DNA of 49,025 nucleotides from Herbidospora mongoliensis (GCF_001570545.1 NZ_BBXD01000014.1:447112-496136); one strand, 5' to 3'. Numbered from the stretch's first letter, positions 33,244 through 42,803 are shown. Program-made: numbers and translations. The notes: generated from the letters alone by a model not told the origin.

Positions 33244-34127
33244 GTGCCCGCCTATGAGGAAAAGACCGATACCAGAACGAGGCCCCCGACGGTGACCACT
33301 CTATGGAAGGGCGAGGCGGTCATCACGGCCAAACTGCGCGCCTACACCTACGTCGGTGGCAAGAAGGGCACCAGCAACGCCGAGATCGACGCGCCGTCGG
33401 GCAAGCACGGCCGTGACACCGTCTTCACCTGGCGCTTCGAGAAGCCCAAGTACGTCACCGGCAGCGACTTGAGGTACTTCACGCCGATGAAAGATCAGGG
33501 CGGGCGTGGTGACGACGTCGCAGTGCCAGATCCAGGACGGCGGTCCGCGAGATGGCGCACGGTTCGTCAAGAACGCCACCCTGGCTACCTGGGCCGCCCA
33601 GCCTGAGGCGGAGTGGACGATCCACTCGCCCAAGAGCATGGGAGCGGGCAAGGACCTGGTGAGCACCTGCCAGATCATGGAACGCGTAGTTCAACGCCGA
33701 CAAGTGGACGAAACCGGAGAGCGACACGCCCAAGAAGGTTCCCGGCCACGCCCCTTACGGGCCTCTGCACCGTGAGGTCGAAGGAGCCAACCCGGATCTG
33801 GTCGACCCCGACTTGGCGCCCACCGGGACCATCAAGAAGAACCGCGCCCATTCGATCAGCATCTGCCGCAAGGAATGGCCGGACGTGAAACCGAAGGAGC
33901 AGAAGCTGGACTGCGACGAGTTCCCCTTCGCCAGCACGAAGGAAGGCTCGCTCCCGGTCAGAGGCAACTTCTCGGTGCGGTACATCAACGCGTCTGACAA
34001 CCGCAGTTCGGGCAGCCAGCTCGGCGTCTTCTACCAGCAGACGCGCAGGCTCGGCATCGACCCTTCTGGGTCTCCGCCAACCCACGCGCCCAGGACCGTG
34101 ACCAGTCTCCGGTCCGCTGACGACTAA
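33244..34127 (+). pseudogene. Frameshifted protein with C-terminal NucA/NucB nuclease domain
   Basis: Coherent coding sequence runs through successive plus frames. Frame one gives TTLWKGEAVITAKLRAYTYV and FEKPKYVTGSDLRYFTPM. Frame two gives QCQIQDGGPRDGARFVKNAT and SMGAGKDLVSTCQIM. Frame three gives NADKWTKPESDTPKK, then the NucA/NucB signature: SISICRKEW, CDEFPFASTKEGS, RYINASDNRSSGSQLGVFYQ. The final DPFWVSAN is reached only after a further one-base shift at the CCC of 34071-34073. The true product would be a secreted or toxin-type DNase. The 5' end is missing. A perfect hairpin terminator follows the TAA. Confidence 0.75.
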
Positions 34128-34128
34128 C

Positions 34129-34163
34129 ATCGTGGCCCGCCCGGTTCTCGGGCGGGCCACGAT
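34129..34163 (+). terminator. Perfect 15-bp hairpin terminator
   Basis: The 15 bases at 34129-34143 (ATCGTGGCCCGCCCG) are exactly complementary to 34149-34163, with a 5-base loop. The hairpin starts 1 base after the TAA of the NucA/NucB pseudogene. No T tract follows. Confidence 0.85.
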
Positions 34164-34179
34164 CTTCGAAAGGGGAAAG

Positions 34180-34637
34180 GTGCACCCCGCCGACGCGAAG
34201 TACGCCGAGCTGATGGACGCCGGCCTCCCGGACCAGCTCTGCCCACCTGGTGCCGGGAGCCCGACATCGACGAGGTCGCCCGCCGATTCGGGGCCGACAT
34301 TGAGTCGAAGGTGTGGGCTGACGAGGACGTCATCGCGGAGCTGGAGAAGGACTACCGGGCCGAGCTGATTCACCTCGTCACGATCGGCGACTGGACGCTC
34401 GCGCTCGCGCCCGACGGCTACCAGGGATCGAGGTCATGGAGTCCGTGTCGGCCCGGGGGCGGGCCTTTAGCGTCTTCTGGAACCTCGCGATGGACAGTGC
34501 TGTCATCTTCGCCGTCGACGGCGTGGTCCAGACTGAGTTCGACCTTGCCGAGGTGGACCGGCGGACAGATGCTGATGTTCCCCATGTTGGGCGGAGTCGG
34601 ATTGCTGGACTCTTATGCCGGTTGGCGGGTTGGGTAG
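34180..34637 (+). pseudogene. Frameshifted DUF6461-like gene
   Basis: From GTG 34180 (with AGGGGA upstream) the frame reads HPADAKYAELMDAGLPDQLC. At the CCC of 34242-34244 the sense continues one frame back (PDIDEVARRFGADIESKVWA, then LIHLVTIGDWTLALAPDGYQ). At the GGG of 34424-34426 it shifts again (MESVSARGRAFSVFWNLAMD). Adding one base to each of these G/C runs restores a single protein resembling the actinobacterial DUF6461 family (G-DWTL-xx-PDG-x-G and a S-x-GR-xx-S-x-FWN segment). The 3' end runs into IS3 sequence. Its function is unknown. Confidence 0.6.
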
Positions 34638-34980
34638 AGCACCTCGTATTCGACGGGTGTGCGCATGCCGACCATCACCGCGATCGATTCGAGCCGTCTT
34701 CTGGGGGCACCACCTCTCGCACCAGCTCGATCGCCCGCTGGGTGACGGCCAGTTCGGTCTCCAGCTCCCGGATCCGTTTGCGGGCGGCCAGCAGCTCGGC
34801 CTGCTCGGTCGTGGTCGCTCCGGGGAGCCGCCCGGTGTCGATCAGGTACTGCTTGCGCCAGACGTAGATCGTCTGCTCACTGATCCCCAGATCGCGGGCG
34901 ACATCCCTGACGGGCCGTCCGGCCTCGACCAGATCCAATACCTTGCGGCGAAACTCCGACGGGTAGCCCCTGCGTGGCAT
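34613..34980 (-). mobile_element. IS3-family fragment: intact orfA joined to the end of orfB
   Basis: The 101-residue OrfA (MPRRGYPSEFRRKVLDLVEA ... GISEQTIYVWRKQYLIDTGR) is complete, including the HTH and the leucine-zipper-like helix ELLAARKRIRELETELAVTQ. Immediately after it, another frame reads MRTPVEYEVLYPTRQPA to a stop at 34613, which resembles the very end of an OrfB. The integrase core is therefore missing and the element cannot move by itself. Confidence 0.8.
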
Positions 34981-35065
34981 GCCGACCTCTTCTCGAGGGG
35001 TCTATGGCACACAAGTCAAGCAAAGCGACTCCACGGAAGCCGGGGACGCCACTCTCGAAGCTGAC

Positions 35066-35224
35066 TCCAGCTGCCGGTTGGGGCTGGTGTTGAGCGTAGT
35101 AGGTGGTCTCGTATTCGGTGGGTGCGACGTTGCCGATGGCGGTGTGGATGCATTGGTGGTTGAACCAGTCGACCCATTCGGCGGTGGCGAGTTCGACGTC
35201 GGCCAGGCCCTTCCAGGGCTTGCA
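35066..35224 (-). mobile_element. IS3-family orfB C-terminal fragment
   Basis: The minus strand reads KPWKGLADVELATAEWVDWF, NHQCIHTAIGNVAPTEYETT, YYAQHQPQP. This is the unmistakable end of an IS3/IS150-type DDE transposase (W-x-x-FN-x-x-R/C-x-H). It has no start and none of the catalytic D-D-E region. It lies just upstream of the orfA fragment, so two broken IS3 pieces are adjacent. Confidence 0.8.
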
Positions 35225-35380
35225 TGGCCGAGGTTGCCGCCACCGCCGGCATCAGCCCGGAGAACCTCCGCAAGATCGAAACCGGCCCCGGCCTTCTTCA
35301 CGATCGCCGCCCTGGCGACCGCCCTGGACATCTCTCTCGACGTCCTGGCCGAGATCACCACGGCAGAACGCGCGGCCTGA
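35224..35380 (+). pseudogene. Frameshifted XRE-family regulator fragment
   Basis: The plus strand reads MAEVAATAGISPENLRKIET (recognition helix of an XRE HTH). After a shift in the run of G and C at 35283-35292 it continues as PAPAFFTIAALATALDISLD then VLAEITTAERAA and a stop at 35378. Both halves match one small actinobacterial XRE family. The N-terminal helices are missing because the IS3 fragment abuts here. Confidence 0.6.
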
Positions 35381-35546
35381 GCGGCCTGGGTGCGGAACGG
35401 CCGCTGATCCTCGTCGACATCGACGGGGTGCTGACCGCACACGCGGGCTCCTGAACCATCCAGCCGCGCCGTCCCCGCGCCGTCGCCGCGCGGTGGGCGT
35501 GGCCGGCGACGGCGCTGGACATCTCTCGACGTCCTGGCCGAGATCA
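35323..35546 (+). repeat. Direct repeat pair of an XRE gene end
   Basis: The segment at 35323-35358 recurs at 35515-35546 with a 2-base CT difference (TCTCTCTCG versus TCTCTCG). Both copies encode the end of the XRE fragment. The pair brackets the HAD-like fragment, suggesting a local duplication or recombination scar. Confidence 0.7.
35398..35454 (+). pseudogene. Start of a HAD-like gene, cut short
   Basis: The frame reads RPLILVDIDGVLTAHAGS and stops. This resembles the first strand and DxDGV motif of HAD-like proteins. It is too short to be functional and the match is brief. Confidence 0.3.
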
Positions 35547-35549
35547 GAC

Positions 35550-35906
35550 CTAGTTCCAGATGCTGCCGCCCGCGCCGATGCCGCAGTTGTAGAGCTCCAG
35601 GCGGTACCAGTTGGTCAGGCCACCGGTCCAGTACTTCGAGTAGGCGAACGCGCCGAGCCGGCCGTTGTTGACCACGACGCCCATGTTGACGTCGCGCACC
35701 CGCCAGCTGCAGCCGACCCCCGACGAGCCGGTCCAGACCTCGTGGTAGACGCCGCCCCTCGCCGGGATGGCGTTGGTGTTGCACCAGGCTCCGTCCCGGT
35801 TCCACAGGTCCGCCGGAACGCCGACCTTGATGTGGAGCAACTGCTTACCGTCATCGCAGCCGATCCAGGGCGGCGAGTAGTCCCACTTCCGAATACTGCG
35901 CCGCAT
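35550..35906 (-). pseudogene. C-terminal part of an exported protein
   Basis: A 118-codon frame reads like the end of a secreted, disulfide-bearing, aromatic-rich domain (WIGCDDGKQLLHIKVGVPAD, GGVYHEVWTGSSGVGCSWRV, LTNWYRLELYNCGIGAGGSI) and ends in TAG at 35550. It has no signal peptide, and an in-frame stop lies about 20 bases upstream of its only ATG, so it is a truncated gene end. The family was not recognised. Confidence 0.5.
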
Positions 35907-36213
35907 CGTCCGGAGCCGCTGAGGTCAGGCCGCAGTCATGGCCGGAGCTGGTCGTGGCGCGACTCCTTCGATGAGGACGCCGTCGAGGTGGACATCTACA
36001 ACAGCGGCGAGATGAGGCTGTCCTCGGGCGGCTGTCGGCGCCGTATGACGGCGACAGCGGATCGGAGAGGGCACGGCCGTGGTGAATCTCCATCACTCTC
36101 TGGCCGCGGCTGAGGAATCGCCGGGAAGGCCGACATGTGAAGCACAGAGCTGACGCAGATTCATTCAGGGAGTGCTCCTGGTCGAAGGTGACTCGGCCTG
36201 ACGATCAACGAGG
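35907..36213. other. Region with no complete gene
   Basis: A plus frame contains SWRDSFDEDAVEVDIYNSGE, which looks protein-like and may be another relic. Nothing else is supported up to the end of the chromate transporter gene. Confidence 0.35.
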
Positions 36214-37341
36214 TCACCGCAGAACGGTGTGCAGCAGGCCGATGGCGGCTCCGGCCGCGATGTACCAGGCATTGTTGAGCCTGGTCGTCCAGAGCAGCGT
36301 CATCGTGGCCAGGGTGATCGCCAGCGTGAGCGGATCGACGATCGCGGTCTGGGCGAGTTGGACGGTCACGCCCGCCATCAGCGCCAGGGCGGCGGCATTG
36401 AGGCCGTTCAGGAGGGTGGAGGTCCAAGCGCTCGAGCGGAGCCGGTCGGTGATCTTCGTGAGCAGGCCGACGAAGACGAAGGACGGCAGGAAGATGGCCA
36501 CAGTGGCCAGGAAGGCCCCAGGGAGACCGGCGACGACGTACCCGATGAAGGTGGCGGTGGTGAATACCGGTCCCGGAGTCACCTGTCCGATGGAGACGGC
36601 GTCGACGAGCTGCTGGCTGGTGATCCAGCCGAGCCGGTCGACGAAGTCGCCGCGCAGGAACGCCAGCAGGACGTAGCCGCTGCCGTACAGCACCGAGCCG
36701 ATCTTCAGCATGGTGAGGAACAACTGCGTGAGCTGGTCGGGTGAGCCGAGAACCATCAGGGGTACGGCCGCGATTCCGTGCGCGGAGCCGCGGGGTCGTC
36801 CCCGGATCAGCTTGACGCCGCCCGCGATGAGTGCGCCCGCGGCGAGCACGACCAGTTCGTTCACGCCGAGCAGGTACGCGGCCAGCGCCGCCAGGGCCAG
36901 CAGGGCGAACCAGACGCTCTTGATCACGGTATGCAGCAGCCCGGCCAGGGCGTGGACGATGATGGCGATGACGGCCGGGACGATGCCGTACAAGAGGCCT
37001 TCGACCGCTGGGGTCGTTTCGTAGGTCACATAGGCCCAGGCCAGGCCGGTGACGATCAGGGCGGCGGGAAGGATGAAGCAGATCCCGGCCGCGAGGAGCC
37101 CTCTCCATCGCGCGCGGTCGTAGCCGAGATGGATGGCCAGCTCCGTCGAGTTCGGACCGGGGATGAGGTTGGTGGCCGACATCAGGTCGACGAACCGCTC
37201 GTCGCTCACCCAGCCGCGGCGGCGGACCAGCTCCTCGCGCATCATCGCCGTGTGCGCGGCGGGGCCGCCGAAGGCGATGAGGCCGAGCTTGAGGAAGATC
37301 CAGGCCACCTCGCGCCAGGACCGGTCGCCGTCAGGACCCAT
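36214..37341 (-). CDS. chrA: Chromate ion transporter, CHR family (two-domain)
   Basis: A 375-residue membrane protein with two homologous CHR halves. The first has FLKLGLIAFGGPAAHTAMMR and ATNLIPGPNSTELAIHLGY; the second has LKIGSVLYGSGYVLLAFLRG and SIGQVTPGPVFTTATFIGYV. The G-GGP-AH and PGP motifs are diagnostic of ChrA. The family exports chromate or takes up sulfate-like anions. ATG 37341 has GGAAGAG about 6 bases upstream. There is no chrB-like regulator beside it. Confidence 0.93.
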   Translation of the reverse strand: MGPDGDRSWREVAWIFLKLGLIAFGGPAAHTAMMREELVRRRGWVSDERFVDLMSATNLIPGPNSTELAIHLGYDRARWRGLLAAGICFILPAALIVTGLAWAYVTYETTPAVEGLLYGIVPAVIAIIVHALAGLLHTVIKSVWFALLALAALAAYLLGVNELVVLAAGALIAGGVKLIRGRPRGSAHGIAAVPLMVLGSPDQLTQLFLTMLKIGSVLYGSGYVLLAFLRGDFVDRLGWITSQQLVDAVSIGQVTPGPVFTTATFIGYVVAGLPGAFLATVAIFLPSFVFVGLLTKITDRLRSSAWTSTLLNGLNAAALALMAGVTVQLAQTAIVDPLTLAITLATMTLLWTTRLNNAWYIAAGAAIGLLHTVLR

Positions 37342-37538
37342 GTGATCTCTTCCGCTCTGAGGCCGTCCCGACTTGGGTCAGTGCCGCCGTGGACGACTTC
37401 TACCACGCCGCGCTCGATACGCGGAGGCTGGGAACCCGTTGGCGCATCGGGCGCAGGTCAGGACCAGTCCGGCGAGAGCCATGGCGATCAGTCCGGTGGA
37501 GGATAATGAACTCAGGCGAGGAATCGCAGGTGAGACGT

Positions 37539-38386
37539 ATGACCACGAGGAACGGGGTCGTCGTCGGGTATGACGGCTCAGACTGCACGATGCGGGCCTT
37601 GGACTGGGCCATAGGCGAAGCTGAGATGCGGAAAGTGCCGCTGACCGTCGCGCACGCCTGGCACTGGCCCTACGGAGAGGCCTCCGATGAGGCCGAGGAC
37701 CATCTGCGGCGGGCCGCCGATCACGTGCTCTGGCATGGCGTCTCGTGCGCCAGGGCGACCAGCGCGGTGGCGGACGTGCGGAGCGAGCTGTGGCGGGGCA
37801 CGGCCGGAGACCACCTCGTGGCGCTGCCGGGCGCCGCCGACCTGGTGGTAGTCGGCTCCCGAGGGCTGAGCCCGGTTGCCCTCGGCGATTCTGGGCTCGG
37901 TGGCCTGTCGCCTCGCCGCTCACGCGGCGTGTCCGGCGCTGGTGGTGCGCGGAGCAGGGCCGATACCGGCTCCGGTCAACCTCGATCCGGTGATCGTGGG
38001 GGGTGGACGGCGCCCCTCGCGGCAGAGCGCGGCCGGTGCTCGACTTCGCGTTCGCCGAAGCGGCGTCCCGGCGGCTTCCGCTGCTCGCGGTGCGGTGCGG
38101 CCTGCCCGTTATGTCGCTCGGGACCTCGATGCCGCTCGTGCCCGATCTGACTTTGGCCGAGCAGGACCTCGAAGAACAGTTGCACGCCTGGCGGGAGCCC
38201 TATCCCGAGGTGTGGATCAGCGCCAGGATCACCATCGACGCCCCGCGCGAGACTCTGACCGGCCTGTCGGAGCAGGCGACCCTGGGCGTGGTGGGACGCC
38301 GCCGCTTCGGCCATCTGGGCGCGACCGCCGACCCGGTGCTCCGGCACGCCTCGTGTCCCGTCGCCGTGGTCGCGCTGGCCGACTGA
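37539..38386 (+). pseudogene. Universal stress protein, tandem UspA, with two frameshifts
   Basis: ATG 37539 opens TTRNGVVVGYDGSDCTMRAL and the first UspA domain to AADLVVVGSRGL. Sense then continues in another frame (SAILGSVACRLAAHAACPAL, VVRGAGPIPAPVNLDPVIVG), and again shifts at the G6 run 37998-38003, where one G fewer would give VIVGVDGAPRG followed by the second domain to CPVAVVALAD at 38386. Correcting two single bases restores a normal ~280-residue tandem UspA protein next to an intact paralogue. It is either a recent pseudogene or a sequencing artefact. Confidence 0.8.
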
Positions 38387-38403
38387 CACACGAAAGGATC
38401 ATC

Positions 38404-39255
38404 ATGACTCCGATCATCGTCGTGGGCGTCGACGGATCAACTCCCGCGCTGGCCGCCGCGGAATACGCGGCCGAGGACGCGGCACGCAGGGGAGCCGCGC
38501 TGCGGATCATCCACGTCCGGTCGGCGGCCGTCCTGGACGGCGAACTGAACGCGATGCAGAAGAAGCACCACCAGAGCATCCTCACCGCGGCGCAGCAGCG
38601 GGCCTGGGATTGTGCCCCGGACCTCCAGATCAGCACCCGGTTGGTCGTGGGACCGCCCGCAGAACGCCTGAGAGAAGCGGCACGCGACGCCGACGAGATC
38701 GTGATCGGCAGCCGTGGCATGGGCGGTTTCGCCGGGCTGATCCTCGGCTCGGTCGGCCTGTCCGTGGCCGGGCACACGCCCGGCCCGGTCATCGTTGTGC
38801 GCAAGCCCGCCCGGCACACCTACGGAGAACTCGTCGTCGGCTACGACGGGAGCGAGGAGTCGGAGACGGCACTGGACTTCGCCTTCGCCGAGGCCGACCG
38901 GCGCGGCGCCCGCCTCAAGCTGGTGTACGCGTGGGAACCGCCGTCGTTCGCGGGCTACGCAGTCGCCTACGGCGCGCTGATCCAGCAGTTGTTCGACGAG
39001 CGCGCCGCCTTCGTCTGGCAGCAACTGGCACCCTGGACGCAGAAGTATCCCCACGTCCCGATCGAACGGCTGGCCCACTGCGGCCACCCCGTCTACCTGC
39101 TGTCGGAGGAGTCGCGAACGGCCGATCTCGTGATCGTGGGCTCACGCGGACGGGGGGCCGTCGCCGCCATCACCCTCGGCTCCATCGGCCACGGCTTGCT
39201 GCACAGGGCGCACTGCCCGGTCGCCGTCGTCGCCGCGAAGGAGGACCGGCGGTGA
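38404..39255 (+). CDS. Universal stress protein, tandem UspA domains
   Basis: A 283-residue protein with two UspA domains. Each has the N-terminal VGVDGS or VGYDGS strand and the ATP-binding motif G-x2-G-x9-G-S: GSRGMGGFAGLILGSVG, then GSRGRGAVAAITLGSIG. Such actinobacterial proteins bind ATP and respond to hypoxia, stationary phase or redox stress. GAAAGGA precedes ATG 38404. It begins 17 bases after the frameshifted paralogue, so the two were probably an operon. Confidence 0.93.
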   Translation: MTPIIVVGVDGSTPALAAAEYAAEDAARRGAALRIIHVRSAAVLDGELNAMQKKHHQSILTAAQQRAWDCAPDLQISTRLVVGPPAERLREAARDADEIVIGSRGMGGFAGLILGSVGLSVAGHTPGPVIVVRKPARHTYGELVVGYDGSEESETALDFAFAEADRRGARLKLVYAWEPPSFAGYAVAYGALIQQLFDERAAFVWQQLAPWTQKYPHVPIERLAHCGHPVYLLSEESRTADLVIVGSRGRGAVAAITLGSIGHGLLHRAHCPVAVVAAKEDRR

Positions 39256-39352
39256 TCACTCCGCCAGTCTCGCGACCGATCGGCCGCTTTCCTGCGTGGC
39301 CGCCGTGATGCTCGGGCCTGGCGCCGCCTGATCGGCAGGAGTACCGTTGTCA

Positions 39353-39411
39353 CCGGTGTGCCGGGAAGCCTGGTCGGCGAGTGTCCTGTCCGATCGGCTT
39401 CTGGAGCCCCC
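39353..39411 (+). promoter_or_regulatory. Leader element A (shared with nhaA leader)
   Basis: The 27 bases at 39353-39379, containing GTGCCGGGAAGCCTGGTCGG, match the leader of the NhaA gene at 42804-42829 with one mismatch. The element lies 33 bases before the ABC ATPase start. GAAGCC within it can pair with GGCTTC just before the GGAG ribosome binding site. It is a candidate structured cis-regulatory RNA; the structure is inferred. Confidence 0.5.
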
Positions 39412-40308
39412 ATGTCGGAAGACTCGGCCGTCGTCGTCGACGGCCTCACCAAGCGCTTCGGCCACATCCACGCCCTCAACGGCCTCGATCTCCGGATACG
39501 AACCGGCGAGGTGCACGGCTTCCTCGGTCCCAACGGCGCCGGCAAGACCACGGCGCTGCGGATCATGCTCGGCCTCCTCCACGGTGATGGCGGCCACGTC
39601 GAGGTCCTGGGCGGGCACCCCTTCCGCGACGCGGTGGCGCTGCACCGGCGGCTGGCCTACGTCCCCGGCGACGTGACACTGTGGCCCACCCTGTCCGGCG
39701 GCGAGGCCATCGACCTGCTCGGACGGCTGCGCGGCGGTCTCGACCCGCGGCGGCGGGCCGAACTCGTCGACCGGTTCGACTTCGACCCGACCAAGAAGGG
39801 CCGCGCCTACTCCAAGGGCAACCGGCAGAAGGCCGCGCTGATCGCCGCGCTCGCCTCGGGCGTGGAACTGCTGCTGCTCGACGAGCCCACGGCGGGCCTC
39901 GACCCGCTGATGGAGGCCGTCTTCCGCGAATGCATCCTTGATGAGCGCGCGGCCGGGCGCACGATCCTGCTGTCGAGCCACCTTCTGGCCGAGGTCGAAG
40001 CCCTGTGTGACCGGGTCACCATCATCCGCGACGGCCGTGCGGTGGAGTCGGGGACCCTGACCCGGCTCAGGCACCTGACCCGGATGTCGGTGACCGCCGA
40101 TCTGGCCGTCGTCCCTCAAGCTCTGGGGGAGCTGGCCGGCGTACACGGCCTGGAGGCGGCCGGCACCAGGGTGAGGATGGAGGTCGACGCTGAGCACCTC
40201 GAAGCGGTCCTGCGTGTGATCACCGAGTCCGGGCTGCGCGGCCTCACCTGTCAGCCGCCGACGCTGGAGCAGCTCTTCCTGCGTCACTACCAGGGCCACA
40301 CGTCATGA
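39412..40308 (+). CDS. ABC transporter ATP-binding protein
   Basis: A 298-residue ATPase. Walker A is [15 protein letters not shown], the signature region is [18 protein letters not shown], Walker [16 protein letters not shown], and the H-loop [14 protein letters not shown]. The C-loop lacks the canonical LSGGQ and reads YSKGNRQK, as in the subgroup of exporters annotated for polyketide antibiotics. It overlaps the permease gene by 4 bases. The start is ATG 39412 with GGAG upstream, downstream of the shared leader motif. Confidence 0.93.
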   Translation: MSEDSAVVVDGLTKRFGHIHALNGLDLRIRTGEVHGFLGPNGAGKTTALRIMLGLLHGDGGHVEVLGGHPFRDAVALHRRLAYVPGDVTLWPTLSGGEAIDLLGRLRGGLDPRRRAELVDRFDFDPTKKGRAYSKGNRQKAALIAALASGVELLLLDEPTAGLDPLMEAVFRECILDERAAGRTILLSSHLLAEVEALCDRVTIIRDGRAVESGTLTRLRHLTRMSVTADLAVVPQALGELAGVHGLEAAGTRVRMEVDAEHLEAVLRVITESGLRGLTCQPPTLEQLFLRHYQGHTS

Positions 40309-41894
40309 CCGGGACCGGTGTCCTGCTGCGCCTGGCGCTGCGCCGCGACCGTCTGATGCTGCCGCTCTGGATCCTGGTGATCGTCGCGCTCCCGATCGGC
40401 ACCGCCTCGGCCATCGCCGAGCTGTATCCGGCGGCCGGGCAGCGGCTGACGCTCGGGACGACGATCATGGCCAACCCCGCCCTCCAGGCACTGACCGGGC
40501 CGGTGTACGAGGCCTCCTCGGTCGGCGGGCTGACCGCATGGCGGGCCACCAACGTCGCCGCCGTGCTGGCCGCCCTCATGAGCGCGCTGCTCGTCGTCCG
40601 GCACACCCGGGCCGAGGAGGACAGCGGGCGCGCCGAACTGATCGGCGCCGCCCCCGTCGGACGGTACGCGCTGCCCGCCGCCGCCGTTCTCACGTCGCTC
40701 ATGGCCAACCTGGTGATCGCCGCGCTGCTGACCGCGGGCCTGACCGGGCAGGGACTGCCCCTCGCCGGATCGGCCGCGTTCGCCGGGTCGGTGGCCGGTG
40801 CAGGACTGGTGTTCACGGGGATCGCCGCCGTCGCCGCGCAGGTCGCCGGCGCCGCACGGGCCGCGAACACGATCGCGGTGACCGCGCTGGGCCTGTCCTT
40901 CCTGGTCCGGGCGGCCGGAGACGCGGCCGGGAACGACGCCGTCTCGTGGGTCTCGCCCCTCGGCTGGGCGCAACGCACCCGCGCCTTCGCGGGGGAACGC
41001 TGGTGGGTGCTCCCGATGTCCGCCGCCGCGACACTCATCCTCTTGGCCGTCGCCGACCAGGTGGCCCGCCGCCGCGACCTCGGCGGCGGTCTGCTGGCCG
41101 CACGGCGCGGGCCCGCCTCCGCCGCGCCGTCCCTGCGGTCGCCGCTCGTGCTCGCCTGGCGGCTGCACCGTGGCTCGCTGGCGATTTGGGCGGTCGCGTT
41201 CGCCGTGGTCGGCGGGGTGTTCGGGGCGCTGGCCGAGACTGTGGGCGACCTGATCGAAGGCAATGAGCAGATCGCGGGCCTGCTGGCCGCGCTGGGCGGC
41301 GAAAACGCCCTGGTCGACACCTTCTTCGCTACTCAGCTCGACCTGTTCGCCCTGGTGGCGGGTGGCTACGCCGTCCAGGCGGCGTTGCGCCCCCGCTCGG
41401 AGGAGGTCGCCGGGCGGGCCGAGCCGGTGCTGGCCGCCTCGGTGCCCCGGTCGCGCTGGCTGTTCGGCCACGTGACGTTGTCCCTGGCGGGATCGGCGCT
41501 CATCCTGGCCGCCGCCGGGCTGGCCGCAGGCGTCGTCCACGGCCTGCGCGTCGGCGATCCGGCCGGCCAGGCGGTCCGGATCCTCGGCGCGGCCGTCGCC
41601 CAGGTTCCGGCGGTGTGGGTGTCGGCCGGGTTCGCGGTCCTGCTGTTCGGGTTGCTGCCACGGGCCGTCGCCGCCGCGTGGGCGCTGCTGGTCGCCTTCG
41701 CGGTGCTCGACCTGTTCGGTCCGCTGTTCCAGTTCGACGAGTGGGTCCGGCTGCTCTCGCCGTACGCACGCCTCCCGGCCCTGCCCGGTGGAGTGTTCAC
41801 CCCGATGCCCTATGTGTGGTTGTGCCTGACCGCGGTGCTGCTGATCGGCGTGGGGATCGCCGGGTTCGTCCAACGAGACCTGGAGCCTGACTAG
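40305..41894 (+). CDS. ABC transporter permease (polyketide-antibiotic exporter type)
   Basis: A 529-residue permease with about twelve helices in two similar halves. It matches the COG3559 group (exporter of polyketide antibiotics), with segments [40 protein letters not shown] and a second [20 protein letters not shown] repeat. The ATGA overlap couples it to the ATPase. This family is widespread in actinomycetes and confers resistance to, or efflux of, hydrophobic compounds; the substrate is unknown. Its stop and the stop of the convergent SDR share the palindrome CTAG. Confidence 0.9.
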   Translation: MTGTGVLLRLALRRDRLMLPLWILVIVALPIGTASAIAELYPAAGQRLTLGTTIMANPALQALTGPVYEASSVGGLTAWRATNVAAVLAALMSALLVVRHTRAEEDSGRAELIGAAPVGRYALPAAAVLTSLMANLVIAALLTAGLTGQGLPLAGSAAFAGSVAGAGLVFTGIAAVAAQVAGAARAANTIAVTALGLSFLVRAAGDAAGNDAVSWVSPLGWAQRTRAFAGERWWVLPMSAAATLILLAVADQVARRRDLGGGLLAARRGPASAAPSLRSPLVLAWRLHRGSLAIWAVAFAVVGGVFGALAETVGDLIEGNEQIAGLLAALGGENALVDTFFATQLDLFALVAGGYAVQAALRPRSEEVAGRAEPVLAASVPRSRWLFGHVTLSLAGSALILAAAGLAAGVVHGLRVGDPAGQAVRILGAAVAQVPAVWVSAGFAVLLFGLLPRAVAAAWALLVAFAVLDLFGPLFQFDEWVRLLSPYARLPALPGGVFTPMPYVWLCLTAVLLIGVGIAGFVQRDLEPD

Positions 41895-42627
41895 AGGAGT
41901 TCGAGGCCGCCGTCGATGGTGAGGACCTGGCCGGTCAGCCAGGTCGTGGCCGGATCGGCCAGGCGCACGATCCAGGCCGCCACCTCCGCCGGTTCGCCCC
42001 GGCGGCCCAGCGGCACTCGGGCCGCCTCGTCTTCCTTGATCTCCTCCACCGTGGATGGGGTCAGCCCCGATGAGGCCAGGGCCTCGCTTTCCGTAGGGCC
42101 TGGCGCGAGCGCGTTGACGCGGATCCCGTCGGGGGCCAGTTCGAGGGCCCAACTGCGGGTGAGCTGTTCGACGGCGGCCTTGGTGGCCGCGTAGTGGGCG
42201 GCTCCGGGCAGCGGCCGGTGGCCATAGGTGCTGGAGACGTTGACGATCGAGCCCTTCGCCGCGTGCAGGTGAGGCAGCGCGGCACTCGCCAGCAGCCTCG
42301 GCGCGGTGACGTTGAGCTGGAAGAGGTCCGAGACGGCCTCATGGGCGGTGTCGGCCAGCGGCATGAGCCGGCGTTGTTGACCAGCACGTCCAGATGGCCC
42401 CAGCGGTCGATCGCGGCCTCCACGACGCGGGAGGGTGTGTCCGGATGACGTAGGTCGGCCGCATGGATCGCGATCTCCGGCCGATCGGCGGCGGTCTCCT
42501 CGAGCGCCTCCTCACGGCGTCCCACCCCCAGGACCAGCGCGCCGGCGTCGGCGAACAGGCGCGCGGTGGCCCGCCCGATGCCGGACCCCGCGCCGGTGAC
42601 GATGACGGTTCTGCCGGTGAACTCCAC
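41891..42627 (-). pseudogene. SDR-family oxidoreductase with a frameshift
   Basis: The 5' frame has the cofactor motif [20 protein letters not shown] and HLDVLVNNAG, then loses sense. The second frame begins MPLADTAHEAVSDLF and carries the active site IVNVSSTYG with Y-x3-K (HYAATKAAVEQL), PGPTESEAL and the family end WLTGQVLTIDGGLEL. One base added at about 42366-42370 joins NNAG to MPLADT. The corrected product would be a ~246-residue short-chain dehydrogenase. The start (GTG 42627 with GGGGGA upstream) is uncertain; the frame is open to 42699. Confidence 0.75.
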
Positions 42628-42803
42628 GATTCCCCCGTTCCAGCGGCCGAGTGACTCCAGCACCTCGATCGCGGCGGCGACACCGTTCTCGGCTCTCACC
42701 TTCCTACCCAGCGCATGTACAGGTTGCCTAACGTGTGTTCAGTCGCTGTGGCCCAGGCAGGGCGGCCAGAATCCGAACCTGGGCGTCTTGATATTGTTCG
42801 TAG

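Noticed and set aside
36110-36150. Third copy of the leader motif (CCGGGAAGGCC)
   Set aside because: Only a short core is shared and it is not followed by a gene start at the expected distance.
40287-42152. Minus-strand frame of 621 codons
   Set aside because: It is antisense to the ABC permease, with low-complexity Gly/Arg/Gln composition and no recognisable domain.
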